From AC-32 sp963813435 (GTDB taxonomy: Bacteria > Actinomycetota > Thermoleophilia > Gaiellales > Gaiellaceae), in assembly GCA_963813435.1 (NCBI GenBank), contig CAWEYY010000003.1, positions 434,001-498,000 on the forward strand: DNA of 64,000 nucleotides. Direction: 5' to 3'. Position numbers and translations under genes: made by a program. Every line of letters begins with the position of its first letter. The first letter of the stretch is position 1. Under the pieces are notes generated by a model. The model had not been told where the DNA came from, ran no database searches, and saw only the letters and a list, made by a program, of their open reading frames with translations. This document shows positions 24,932-32,872 of the stretch, piece by piece.

Positions 24932-26248
24932 CTAGCCTGCGACTTTGACATCGGCGCTTTCGCCCAGCTGAGCTGCGCGCCTGGCCGTGTCCGCGGCCTC
25001 CTCGCTCCTTCCGGCGTCTGTTAGCAGTTGTGACCACTCGCGGCAGATCGCGGCGGCCTCACGGTCCATGCTCGAGGCGGCGAGGGCGTCGACCGCTTGG
25101 TCGAAGCTGAGAGCGGCTGCGTCAAGATCGGCGCGCGCTGCCTCAGTAAGTGCTTGTGCAAACCACAGGAGGCCTTGTTCTGCAGGCGCGTCCGCAAGCT
25201 CTTGGTGGGCGTATTGGATCAGGCGACGAGCGTGTTTGGAGTCGCCCCGGCGCGCGTGTGCTAGCGCCTGGCACGAGTGGAGGGCACCGAGGTCGCGCGC
25301 ATCGGCAGCCAGGTTTTCGAGCCCTGCGGCGAGGGCTAGGTGACGCTCCGCCTCAGGGATGTTGTTGGCCCAAAGGTGGACCTCGGCAGCGAAAAGGTGA
25401 GCACGGGCTAGCTCGAGGCTGTCCTCGGTGTGATCGAGCAGGATTATCGCGCGGCGGATCTCACGGAGAGCGGCGCGCGGCTGGCCCTCCATGTAAGCAA
25501 GCCGCGCCAACGACCAGTGCATCGTTACCTGCTCGTGCGGATCGAGCGCAGCACCGGCGTCGGTGTCTTCGAGAACCGAGCGCGCGCGCTCGAGCTGCCC
25601 AAGGTCGGTGAGCGCATAGCTCAGGTAGGTCGCGAGCCGCAGTCTGATCCCGGCCGCCTCGGTTTGGGAGCCGAGATCGTCGAGCGCGTCCTCGAGCATC
25701 TTCGCCGCCTCGTCGGCGCGACCTAGGAACCTGAGCGCTTTCGAGAGGCTGACGTAGACGTTTGTATGCGTCCACGGCGAGACGAGCGGCGAGTCGACGG
25801 CAATGGCCAGGTACTGGGCCGCTTCCCGCTCGTTGCCGGCAGCGAGCGACGAGAGCCCCAGTGCGATCTGCGCGCGCATCGCGATTTCGCTCTCGCCGTC
25901 ACGCTGCGCCTCCTTCGATACTGCCTGGAGCGCGTGGCGCACCTCCGCGCTGTGATCGCCTAGGCGAAGTCGTAACTCGGCATCGGTGAGACGCAGCTCG
26001 AGCGCCTCGATCCGCCCGATGTCCGCGCCGCTTTCGAGATATTCGGGTGCGACGCCAAGCCTACGGGCGAGCAGTCGAATCGCGCGAACGGAAGGCGTGC
26101 GCTGGTCTGACTCGATCCGGGAGATATAGGCATAGCTGACCCCACGCGACGCCAGTTGGCGCTGGGAGAGCCCACGCTCGAGCCGCAACCTTCGCACGCG
26201 GGCTCCGATGCTCTCGGTTGAGCCGTCAGATCGAGAGTTCACGATCAA
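24932..26248 (-). CDS. XRE-family regulator with TPR receptor domain (RRNPP-like)
   Basis: 438 residues. An N-terminal helix-turn-helix (IGARVRRLRLERGLSQRQLA then RGVSYAYISRIESDQRTPSV, about 14-55) is followed by some 350 residues of helical TPR-type repeats (for example LFAAEVHLWANNIPEAERHL and LAHARRGDSKHARRLIQYAH). This two-part plan, a DNA-binding HTH plus a peptide-binding TPR array, is that of RRNPP receptors such as PlcR, NprR and PrgX. It is divergent from a 27-codon exported peptide gene. The start is TTG 26248 or GTG 26242; a GATGAT box lies 9 nt upstream of the TTG. An operator half-site (GGCTTGA) covers the start codon, which suggests autoregulation. GC content looks lower than in neighbouring genes. 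Confidence 0.85.
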   Translation of the reverse strand: MIVNSRSDGSTESIGARVRRLRLERGLSQRQLASRGVSYAYISRIESDQRTPSVRAIRLLARRLGVAPEYLESGADIGRIEALELRLTDAELRLRLGDHSAEVRHALQAVSKEAQRDGESEIAMRAQIALGLSSLAAGNEREAAQYLAIAVDSPLVSPWTHTNVYVSLSKALRFLGRADEAAKMLEDALDDLGSQTEAAGIRLRLATYLSYALTDLGQLERARSVLEDTDAGAALDPHEQVTMHWSLARLAYMEGQPRAALREIRRAIILLDHTEDSLELARAHLFAAEVHLWANNIPEAERHLALAAGLENLAADARDLGALHSCQALAHARRGDSKHARRLIQYAHQELADAPAEQGLLWFAQALTEAARADLDAAALSFDQAVDALAASSMDREAAAICREWSQLLTDAGRSEEAADTARRAAQLGESADVKVAG

Positions 26249-26281
26249 GCCAGCTGCATCATCCGGTCGTGCGCTTCGCCC

Positions 26282-26302
26282 GTCAAGCCTCCTGGCTTGA
26301 CA
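26282..26302 (+). promoter_or_regulatory. Palindromic operator over a -35 box (peptide gene promoter)
   Basis: GTCAAGCC at 26282-26289 and GGCTTGAC at 26294-26301 form a perfect inverted repeat with a 4-nt spacer. The right arm contains the consensus -35 TTGACA (26297-26302). A matching half-site, ATCAAGCC, lies at 26244-26251 over the regulator start. This is the likely binding site of the adjacent XRE protein; no clear -10 is seen. Confidence 0.6.
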
Positions 26303-26394
26303 GGATCGAGGTCGTCGTCTCTGGTACCCCTATCTCTCCTTCTTCGCCCGCTGAAGGGCGCACGCGACTCAGCCTGAAAAGGAGGTGACAAAAA

Positions 26395-26478
26395 TGGCCC
26401 GACTGATCTCCCTTGCGGTAGTCGCCGCATCGGTACTCTCAGCCGCCTTCGCCGCCGGCCTCACCTGCGGCGGCTAAC
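26395..26478 (+). CDS. 27-residue exported peptide, candidate signalling pro-peptide
   Basis: The short frame starts MARLISLAVV, continues as a hydrophobic alanine/valine core to about residue 19, and ends AFAAGLTCGG. It is in effect a signal peptide (one Arg, hydrophobic core, AFA signal-peptidase site) followed by a 7-residue tail AGLTCGG. An AAAGGAGGTGA Shine-Dalgarno, fully complementary to the 16S tail, lies 8 nt before the ATG and is the best in the window. A 14-bp terminator hairpin follows. It is divergent from an XRE-TPR regulator. It could be the pheromone of that receptor; alternatives are a leader peptide or a small toxin. Confidence 0.7.
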
Positions 26479-26491
26479 GGATGCTGGACAG

Positions 26492-26528
26492 TGTCTCGGG
26501 GCGGCGCCGCATACCGCCCCGAGACACC
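26492..26528 (+). terminator. Strong hairpin terminator after the peptide gene
   Basis: GTGTCTCGGGGCGG (26492-26505) and CCGCCCCGAGACAC (26515-26528) form a perfect 14-bp stem with a 9-nt loop, 13 nt after the peptide stop codon. There is no T-tract, as is common in GC-rich genomes. Confidence 0.75.
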
Positions 26529-27036
26529 GCGCCCGCACGCCGAGGAAACTGGCCCACTAAGACCCGCTTCGCCGAGCGCTACCCAGCAAGATGACGCACC
26601 GACCGCTGCCGGTGGGCAGCAAGCTCACTGACCGCGCCAAGCACGGGTTACGCCGGATCAGCATTCGCCGCACAGGTCACCGATCGCGTCTGGGCGAGCA
26701 ATCAGGGCGGGAGGTCGGGCGGCCAGGCTGCGGCCCTCCGGCCGCCCGACCTGGTGAGCGTAACTCACGGCCTCGGCCCCGCACGTTCGGCAGACGCAGA
26801 TTCGGTTGACGAGGTATTCAGCCTCTTAGGGCACGGCAACCCGCGTCAGAAGCTGCGGTTCCGGCGGCTCTCTTGATGGAGCTAGTCCGCCCCGAACCGA
26901 CGACCTCCGGAGTGCGACCCAGGCGGTCGTGAATCAATGTTGGAAGCTAACTATCTGGACAGCACAGCGAGAATCTGGATCACAGGAGCAGGCGCAAAGC
27001 GGCGCGGACGCCGCGTTAGCGTGCAATCGATCGAAT
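26529..27036. other. Intergenic region without a convincing gene
   Basis: About 500 bp. It holds a perfect 13-bp inverted repeat at 26712-26724/26740-26752 (AGGTCGGGCGGCC with its complement, 15-nt loop) and repeat copy B at 26931-26962. A 72-codon frame at 26591-26809 has arginine-rich low-complexity composition, no ribosome site and no family resemblance, so it is not called. Confidence 0.5.
26931..26962. repeat. Dispersed short repeat, copy B
   Basis: Core TCAATGTTGGAAGCTAACTA at 26934-26953. It is close to copy C (4 differences over 25 bases) and more distant from copy A. It lies between the two regulator genes, so the three copies bracket each of them. Confidence 0.5.
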
Positions 27037-29478
27037 TCATAATGGAGCGAGCGCCGCGACAGCGCGGTCACCAGCCTCCTCGAGCGAGAGATCCTTTGCG
27101 GCCTCGTTGCGTTCCATGAACTCGTGGCCAAGCACGTTGCGAGTCGCCGCCTCCGTCGACGCGAGTACGTCTTCCTCTATCGGACCCAGCTTCAGCCGCA
27201 GCTCGTCTCGAGCTCGGGTGGCCGCGCTCAGCAGCAAAGCAGCCGTTCGCGGTTCAGTCTGGCCGAGAAGAGACGCTGCGGTAATGACAGCAATGACGAG
27301 GTATTCCTTCTGGCCAAGCTCAAGCGCTTCGGCGACCGCATCTCGCGTTGCGCTCCACGCTGTCGCGTCTTCAGCGAGCGCTCTTGCAGCGAGGGCCACG
27401 TTCAAGAGGGAACTCAGAGCGTTGCTCGGATCGGCCACCTCACGGCTCAGGCCGACCGCCTCGCGCGCTAGTTCGAGAGCTTGCTTGTACTCCCCCATTT
27501 CGAGCGCAAGGTATGAACGGTTGCAGGTCGCTATTGCGAGCATTCCATCGTCGCCCAAGTCGCGGAAGATCGCCTCGGCCTTCGCATGAAGCTCCGCGGC
27601 GTACTGATACTCGCCGCGAGCGATCTCAACGTTCGCAAGCGTTCCTAGTGCACGGGACTCGAGTGTTGGGTCTCGTTCACGCCTGGCGGCGGCGAGGCCC
27701 TCCTCGGCGTAGAGCCTCGCCTCTTGGAAATCGCCTTGAAGCCGCGCCAGCGCGGACGCCCCCTGCAATGCACCTGACAAATCCTCAGCCGACGCGCTCT
27801 CCCGCTGAGCAAGTGCAGCCTTGAGCCATGCTCGCCCTTCGCTCAGGTGACCGCGGTCCAACCAGAAGTGCCAAAGCGCCGCCGCCAGGTGCAGCTGCAG
27901 CGGCGATCCGCTGAGGAACGTAAGTGCGGCTCGCAGGTTGTCGTGCTCAATCTCAAGCACCGAGAGCCTCTCGCTCGCATCAAGTTCTGCTGCGGCGCGC
28001 TCGCTGAGGTCAAGAAAGTACTCGGCGTGAGAAGCCGACAGCTTCCAACGGTTCCAGGCCGTTTCCAGACGTCCGTCTGCGAATTCACGGATGGTTTCGA
28101 GCATCGCAAACCGTTCCCCGTATCGGCGCACGAGGCTTTTCTCAACGAGTCCTTCAAGAGTGTCAAGGTCTTGACCCAAGACCTCCTCTACAGCCTCAAC
28201 CGTGAAGCCGCCAACATAAATGCTGAGGCCGGTGAAGAGTTGCTGTTCCTCGGTCGACAGGAGGTCATAGCTCCACCCGATCGTGGCCCGCAATGTGCGC
28301 TGCCGTTCGGGAGCATCGCGCGGCCCCCCCGTGAGTAATGGCAACCGCTCCTCGAGTCGTTCGAGCAGCTTCACCGGTGGAAGCACGCGCGTGCGTGCGG
28401 CGGCCAACTCGATCGCGAGGGGCAGGCCGTCGAGTCGTTTACAGATCGCCAGCAACGCGTCCTCAGGCTCGGTGTCGGTGGCACGCGCTCGAAAGAGCGC
28501 GACCGCATCGTCGTCGGAGAGCGGCGGGACCGGGTACTCGCGCTCCCCGCGGATTCGAAGAGGTGCTCGGCTCGTGGTGAGCAGCTGCAGGTTCGGGCAT
28601 CGGGCGAGCACGCCTGCAAGCTCCGGCCCTATCGCGAGTAGGTGCTCGAGGTTGTCAAGAAGGAGCAGCGTCTGCTTCTCGTTGACGTGCTCGGAAAGGG
28701 AGGTCTTTGCTCCCAACGTCTGCTCGATGGTTGGCAGCACGAGGTCCGGATCGCGTAAGCCGGCGAGCGCAACCCAAAACACGCCGTCCCGGAAGGCTTC
28801 GACGAGCTCGGCCGCAGCCTGGAGAGCGAGCCGCGTCTTGCCAGCGCCGCCCGGACCCGTCAGCGTGAGCAGCCGAGTGCCTCTCCGTAGCGACGCCGTC
28901 ACTTGTTTGAGGTCGTGTTCCCTGCCGAGGAGCGGGAAGGGCTGGACGGGCAGGTTGGTCGCGTTGAGCGAGCGAAGCGGAGGGAATTTCTCCTCTCCGA
29001 GCTGGAATAGCCTCACGGGCTCGACCAGGTCCTTGAGCCGATGTAGGCCGAGATCCCGGCGCTGGATAGGGTTATCGAGAAGGGCGCTTGTGCTCTCGGA
29101 GAGAACGATCTGACCACCGTGCGCCGTCGAACAGATTCGCGCGGCGCGGTGGACGTCGATGCCGACGTAGCCTTCCTCGGTCACGATTGGGTCCCCCGTG
29201 TGAATGCCGATGCGCACCCGAAGCGGACCCCCCTCGAGCGCGCCCTGTGCTTCCTTGGCAGCCGCCAGAGCGTCAGCCGCTCGGCCGAAGGCGACGAAGA
29301 AAGCGTCCCCCTGGGTGTCGACCTCCACGCCGCCATAGCGTTGGAACGCGTCCCGCAGCAGCCGCCGGTGTTCGGCGAGTGCGTCTACGTAGCTGTCGCC
29401 GAGCTCCTGCAGCAGCCGCGTCGAGCCCTCGATGTCGGTGAAGAGGAAGGTCACGGTGCCGCACGGCAGCTCGCGCAT
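27037..29478 (-). CDS. Class III adenylate/guanylate cyclase - NTPase - TPR regulator
   Basis: About 813 residues in three parts. The nucleotide cyclase domain (GTVTFLFTDIEGSTRLL with metal Asp, then YGGVEVDTQGDAFFVAFGRA with the second Asp, and VRIGIHTGDPIV) makes up residues about 5-165. An NB-ARC/AfsR-like ATPase follows, with Walker A LTGPGGAGKTRLALQ and Walker B TLLLLDNLEHL. The rest is a long TPR-rich C-terminus (SRALGTLANVEIARGEYQYA). This plan is common in soil actinobacteria and is thought to sense ATP or a ligand and produce cAMP. No DNA-binding domain is visible. The ATG at 29478 is preferred (GACTAT box 6 nt upstream) over an in-frame start 105 nt earlier. It is bracketed by repeat copies B and C. 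Confidence 0.85.
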   Translation of the reverse strand: MRELPCGTVTFLFTDIEGSTRLLQELGDSYVDALAEHRRLLRDAFQRYGGVEVDTQGDAFFVAFGRAADALAAAKEAQGALEGGPLRVRIGIHTGDPIVTEEGYVGIDVHRAARICSTAHGGQIVLSESTSALLDNPIQRRDLGLHRLKDLVEPVRLFQLGEEKFPPLRSLNATNLPVQPFPLLGREHDLKQVTASLRRGTRLLTLTGPGGAGKTRLALQAAAELVEAFRDGVFWVALAGLRDPDLVLPTIEQTLGAKTSLSEHVNEKQTLLLLDNLEHLLAIGPELAGVLARCPNLQLLTTSRAPLRIRGEREYPVPPLSDDDAVALFRARATDTEPEDALLAICKRLDGLPLAIELAAARTRVLPPVKLLERLEERLPLLTGGPRDAPERQRTLRATIGWSYDLLSTEEQQLFTGLSIYVGGFTVEAVEEVLGQDLDTLEGLVEKSLVRRYGERFAMLETIREFADGRLETAWNRWKLSASHAEYFLDLSERAAAELDASERLSVLEIEHDNLRAALTFLSGSPLQLHLAAALWHFWLDRGHLSEGRAWLKAALAQRESASAEDLSGALQGASALARLQGDFQEARLYAEEGLAAARRERDPTLESRALGTLANVEIARGEYQYAAELHAKAEAIFRDLGDDGMLAIATCNRSYLALEMGEYKQALELAREAVGLSREVADPSNALSSLLNVALAARALAEDATAWSATRDAVAEALELGQKEYLVIAVITAASLLGQTEPRTAALLLSAATRARDELRLKLGPIEEDVLASTEAATRNVLGHEFMERNEAAKDLSLEEAGDRAVAALAPL

Positions 29479-29606
29479 GTGCGGATAGTCTCTCTTTGCG
29501 AGGCCGCGTCGCCAAGCGCCGGTTTTGGCGAGGCTCTTGTCGACGAAAATCCGGCTGTCCTCTCCCCGAACTTGCTCGGGCAACCGCGACGCTGCCGTGT
29601 CTCCGA

Positions 29607-29648
29607 CTCAACTCAATGTTTGAAAGTAACTATCCGGGTCCAGGACGT
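29607..29648. repeat. Dispersed short repeat, copy C
   Basis: CTCAACTCAATG followed by TTTGAAAGTAACTATCCGGG. The first 18 bases are almost those of copy A. It lies at the truncated 3' end of another VOC gene, directly after its DPD codons. Confidence 0.55.
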
Positions 29649-29953
29649 ATGCGGCGTAGTAGCCGGCGTGGTACTGCGGACGCTCGCCGGGCGCGCCGTT
29701 GTCGCGGCCGCCTGCCGCGAGCGCTGCCGCGTGGAAGCGGTCGACGGTCTCACGGTCTGTGCAGCGGCCCTGACGGCTCGCCCTCGGCGATCGCGAGATC
29801 CTCGCTCCCGGGAGGCCCGAAGCCGATGCCCCACTCCGCCGCCTCCAGCTCGCGGCTGCCCCAGGGCTCCAGAGCCGCGCGGTAGAAGCGGCGACTCGCC
29901 TCGAGGTCGCGCACTCGCAGCGTCAGGTGGTCGACGAATGCCTCTCGGGTCAC
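29608..29953 (-). pseudogene. Third damaged VOC/glyoxalase gene
   Basis: It begins VTREAFVDHLTLRVRDLEAS then RRFYRAALEPWG, a normal VOC N-terminus. It breaks after GEPSGPLHRP and resumes in another frame as RETVDRFHAAALAAGGRDNG then GERPQYHAGYYAAYVLDPD. A short internal deletion (the usual VAF-x-A-x-D segment) explains the frame change. The C-terminus after DPD is replaced by SYFQTLS, encoded by repeat copy C, so the last metal-ligand region (NNVE) is lost. It is almost certainly non-functional. A GATGAT box lies 6 nt before the GTG. Confidence 0.7.
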
Positions 29954-29989
29954 CGCGGCATCATCCGCCGCCGTACGATCACGGTCAAC

Positions 29990-31531
29990 GTGATCCTCGA
30001 GAACGGCGTCATCCGCACGCTCGAGCCCTCGCTTCCTGTCGTCCGCTCGCTCGCGATCGCCGGCGACCGGATCGCAGGCGGAGTCGGCACGCACGAGACG
30101 GCGCTGCCGAGCCCCGAGCGGGTCGACCTCGGTGGCCGCTGTGTCGTTCCAGGCTTCAGCGACGCGCACGTGCACTTCCCGACCTGGGCCGTCGCGCAGG
30201 ACGAGGTGCGGCTCGAGGACACGCTCTCGCTGGACGAGGCCCTCGCGCGCGTGCGCGAGAGCGTGGCGCTGACACCGGGCGACGGCTGGCTGCGCGGGCG
30301 CGGCTGGCGGAGCGGCGACTGGTCGCCCGCGGTCGAGCCGACAAAGGAGGCGCTCGACGAGGTCGTCGGCGACCGGCCGGTGGCCCTGCTCGCCCGGGAC
30401 GGGCACTCGCTCTGGGTGAACTCGGCCGCGCTCTCGCGCGCCACCGTCGACCTGCAGGTCCCGGGCGGCGTCGTCGAGCTCGACGACCGCGGCGAGCCGA
30501 CCGGCGTCCTGCGCGAGGAGTCCTGCTGGCACTTCCGCGACGCCACCATCGAGATCACCGACGACGAGTACGTGGAGGCAATGCGTGCCGGGCTGAAGCT
30601 GGCGGCGTCCCGAGGGGTCACCGCGGTACACGACAAGGACGGCTGGATCGGCGCGTTCCGTCTCTGGCAGCGGCTGGAGGCGGAGGGCGCGCTTTCGTTG
30701 CGGGTCTGGCAATCGCTCCCGGCCGACTGGGCGGACGAGCTCGGGACCGTCGACCTCCGCAGCGGCTTCGGCAGCCCGCTGCTGCGGCTCGGCTACCTGA
30801 AGGCGTTCATGGACGGCACGCTCGGCTCGCAGACCGCGCGGCTTCTGGACGGCTCCGGGGTCGAGATCACGAGCGGCGAGGAGCTCGTCGAGCTGATCCG
30901 CGCAGGCGCCCGCGCCGGCTTCCCGCTCGCGGTCCATGCGATCGGCGACCTGGCCAACCGCGAGGCGCTCGACGCGTTCGAGACCACGCAGGACGACTGG
31001 CGGCCGCTCGGCCTGCGCCCGCGAATCGAGCACGCGCAGCTCCTGGCGCCCGAGGACGTGCCCCGGTTTGCGGAGCTCGGCGTCGCCGCGTCGGTCCAGT
31101 TCAGCCACGCGACCTCCGACCGCGACGTGGCCGACCGCTTCTGGGGCGAGCGAACGTCCGGGGCCTATGCGTACCGCTCGCTGCTCGACTCGGGCGCGGT
31201 CGTCGCCAACGGCTCGGATGCGCCGATCGAGGAGCTCGACCCGCTCGCCGGCATCCGCGCCGGGGTCCTGCGCACGCTCGACGAGCGGCCGGCCTGGCAC
31301 CCGGAGCAAAGGCTCACGGTGGAGGAGACGCTCCACGCCACCTGCCTCGCGCCCGCGTGGCTCGCCGGCGACGAGCACCGGCGCGGACGGCTCCTACCCG
31401 GCCACCACGCCGACCTGGTCGTCCTCGACCGCGACCTGCTCGACTGCGAGCCGGAGGAGCTCTCCGAGGTCGGCGTCGTCGCCACGATGGTGGGCGGCGC
31501 CTGGACGCACAACCCGCCCCCCTGGGGCTAG
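29990..31531 (+). CDS. Amidohydrolase family 3 protein (YtcJ-like)
   Basis: 513 residues of a metal-dependent amidohydrolase (TIM barrel). It has an N-terminal beta-sandwich strand VILENGVIRTLEP, metal site VPGFSDAHVHFPTW (HxH), LLARDGHSLWVNSAAL, then GYLKAFMDGTLGSQTARLL and PLAVHAIGDLANREALDAFE. RIEHAQLLAPEDVPRFAELG, NGSDAPIEELDPLAGI (metal Asp) and a C-terminal GHHADLVVLDRDLL complete it. YtcJ-like enzymes hydrolyse exocyclic amides or N-substituted groups; the substrate is unknown. GTG at 29990 is the start nearest the first strand. Its TAG stop shares CTAG (31528-31531) with the convergent aquaporin stop. Confidence 0.87.
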   Translation: MILENGVIRTLEPSLPVVRSLAIAGDRIAGGVGTHETALPSPERVDLGGRCVVPGFSDAHVHFPTWAVAQDEVRLEDTLSLDEALARVRESVALTPGDGWLRGRGWRSGDWSPAVEPTKEALDEVVGDRPVALLARDGHSLWVNSAALSRATVDLQVPGGVVELDDRGEPTGVLREESCWHFRDATIEITDDEYVEAMRAGLKLAASRGVTAVHDKDGWIGAFRLWQRLEAEGALSLRVWQSLPADWADELGTVDLRSGFGSPLLRLGYLKAFMDGTLGSQTARLLDGSGVEITSGEELVELIRAGARAGFPLAVHAIGDLANREALDAFETTQDDWRPLGLRPRIEHAQLLAPEDVPRFAELGVAASVQFSHATSDRDVADRFWGERTSGAYAYRSLLDSGAVVANGSDAPIEELDPLAGIRAGVLRTLDERPAWHPEQRLTVEETLHATCLAPAWLAGDEHRRGRLLPGHHADLVVLDRDLLDCEPEELSEVGVVATMVGGAWTHNPPPWG

Positions 31532-32190
31532 CTCGAGCGCCCAGCCCGAACGAACTGATAGGCCAACGCGCCAACCGCAGCCCCCAGCAGCGGAGCCGTC
31601 AGATAGATCCAGATCGCGTGGAGATCGCCCGCCACGAGTCCCGGCCCGAGCGATCGCGCGGGGTTCATGGACGCTCCCGTGATCGGCCCGCCGAACATCG
31701 CGTCGAGGCCAACCGTCGCGCCGATTGCGATCGCAGCAGCCTCCCCGACGGCACGCGTGTCGGTGGCCACGGCCATGATCACGAGCATCAGGAAGAACGT
31801 GAGCACGGCCTCCCAGAGAAAGGCCTGGGCGTCGGATCCACTCGGGTAGGTGGCGCCGATACGGGCGAGGTCCCCGAGCGAGCCGCGGAGGATCGCGGCA
31901 GCAATCAGCGCACCGACCAGCTGGGCGACCCAGTACGGAAGGATGTGCTTTCTCGGAAAGTGCCTCGAGAACGCGAAGGAGAGCGTGACGGCCGGGTTCA
32001 GGTGCGCACCCGAGACGTGGCCGAGGGCATAGATCATCACCATGATCACGAGCCCGAACGAGATCGCGACGCCGACGTGTCCGAGCGCCCCCGTCTTGGC
32101 GTCGACCATGATCGCCCCGCAGCCGGCGAAGACGAGCGCGAAGGTGCCGATCGTCTCCGCGACGAGCGCCCGCGCGAGGGGCGGGCTCAA
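31528..32190 (-). CDS. Aquaporin/glycerol-facilitator family channel (arsenic-cluster type)
   Basis: A 220-residue membrane channel with six segments and two NPA half-helices: SGAHLNPAVTLSFAFSR and ITGASMNPARSLGPGL. The N-terminus VAETIGTFALVFAGCGAIMV is typical of MIP proteins. The selectivity-filter residues around NPARS are those of water/glycerol-type channels. The TTG start overlaps the TGA of the arsC-like gene, and arsR is divergent. By analogy with AqpS in ars operons, it may export arsenite made by the reductase. That role is inferred from context. Confidence 0.85.
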   Translation of the reverse strand: MSPPLARALVAETIGTFALVFAGCGAIMVDAKTGALGHVGVAISFGLVIMVMIYALGHVSGAHLNPAVTLSFAFSRHFPRKHILPYWVAQLVGALIAAAILRGSLGDLARIGATYPSGSDAQAFLWEAVLTFFLMLVIMAVATDTRAVGEAAAIAIGATVGLDAMFGGPITGASMNPARSLGPGLVAGDLHAIWIYLTAPLLGAAVGALAYQFVRAGRSS

Positions 32191-32834
32191 CGCTCCGCCG
32201 GCAAGAGCTCGTCGATCAGCACTCGGACCCGTGCATCGATCTCGTCGCGAATCCGGCGGACCGTTTCCAGGCTCTGGCCGTCGGGATCGTCGAGCGCCCA
32301 GTCCTCGTACTTCTTACCGGGGTAGATCGGGCACGCATCGCCGCAGCCCATCGTGATCACGACATCGGCGGCACGCACGACCTCGTCGGTGAGCGGCTTC
32401 GGGAACTCCTCCTCCGTGTCCACGCCGACCTCGTTCATCGCCTCGACGACCGCCGGGTTGATTCGCTCGCCCGGGTCGCTGCCGGCAGAGCGAACGTGAA
32501 TACGACCCTCCGACCTGAGCTTGACGAGACCGGCAGCCATCTGGCTGCGACCCGCGTTGTGCACGCATACGAAGAGCACCTCGGGCACGTCCTTGGCGAC
32601 CATGCCCTCTGCCTGAGCGAGAGCCCTCAGGCGCTCGCGCGCGAAGCGATGGACGAGCACGGGCACGAAGACGTTCACCTTGGCATCCCCGAGCAACTCG
32701 GCCGATTCGGCGATGTAGCGCGCGATCGTCTCTTGTGAGAAGACGCCGTCGAACTCACGCTGCAGCGCTTCGGCGGCGCGCTCGACGTGCTGGCGCGTGA
32801 CGGGATCGAGAACCTCGAGACCTCTCTGCTCCAT
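32187..32834 (-). CDS. arsC: Arsenate reductase (LMW-phosphatase fold) with N-terminal helical domain
   Basis: 215 residues. The C-terminal two-thirds is a low-molecular-weight phosphatase/ArsC: P-loop VLFVCVHNAGRSQMAAGLVK (C-x5-R), VRSAGSDPGERINPAVVEAM, ITMGCGDACPIYPGKKYEDW and the DDPDG acid loop. The first 75 residues (HVERAAEALQREFDGVFSQE) form the helical dimerisation domain often joined to actinobacterial ArsC, where mycothiol or thioredoxin is the reductant. The ATG at 32834 follows GGAGG at the right distance. It lies downstream of palindromic operator sequences shared with arsR and is coupled to the aquaporin. Confidence 0.9.
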   Translation of the reverse strand: MEQRGLEVLDPVTRQHVERAAEALQREFDGVFSQETIARYIAESAELLGDAKVNVFVPVLVHRFARERLRALAQAEGMVAKDVPEVLFVCVHNAGRSQMAAGLVKLRSEGRIHVRSAGSDPGERINPAVVEAMNEVGVDTEEEFPKPLTDEVVRAADVVITMGCGDACPIYPGKKYEDWALDDPDGQSLETVRRIRDEIDARVRVLIDELLPAER

Positions 32835-32848
32835 GATTCCCCTCCAGG

Positions 32849-32868
32849 GCATCGATGACGATCGATGC
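32849..32868. promoter_or_regulatory. Palindromic operator upstream of arsC
   Basis: GCATCGAT (32849-32856) and ATCGATGC (32861-32868) form a perfect inverted repeat with a 4-nt spacer, 15 nt before the arsC start. It is a likely ArsR site. Confidence 0.6.
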
Positions 32869-32872
32869 GATC

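Noticed and set aside
26591..26809. 72-codon frame in the gene-poor region
   Set aside because: No ribosome site or -10 at the right spacing, Arg-rich composition, no recognisable family.
29119..32325. 1068-codon plus-strand frame
   Set aside because: It crosses several real genes in wrong frames and has low-complexity Arg-rich content.
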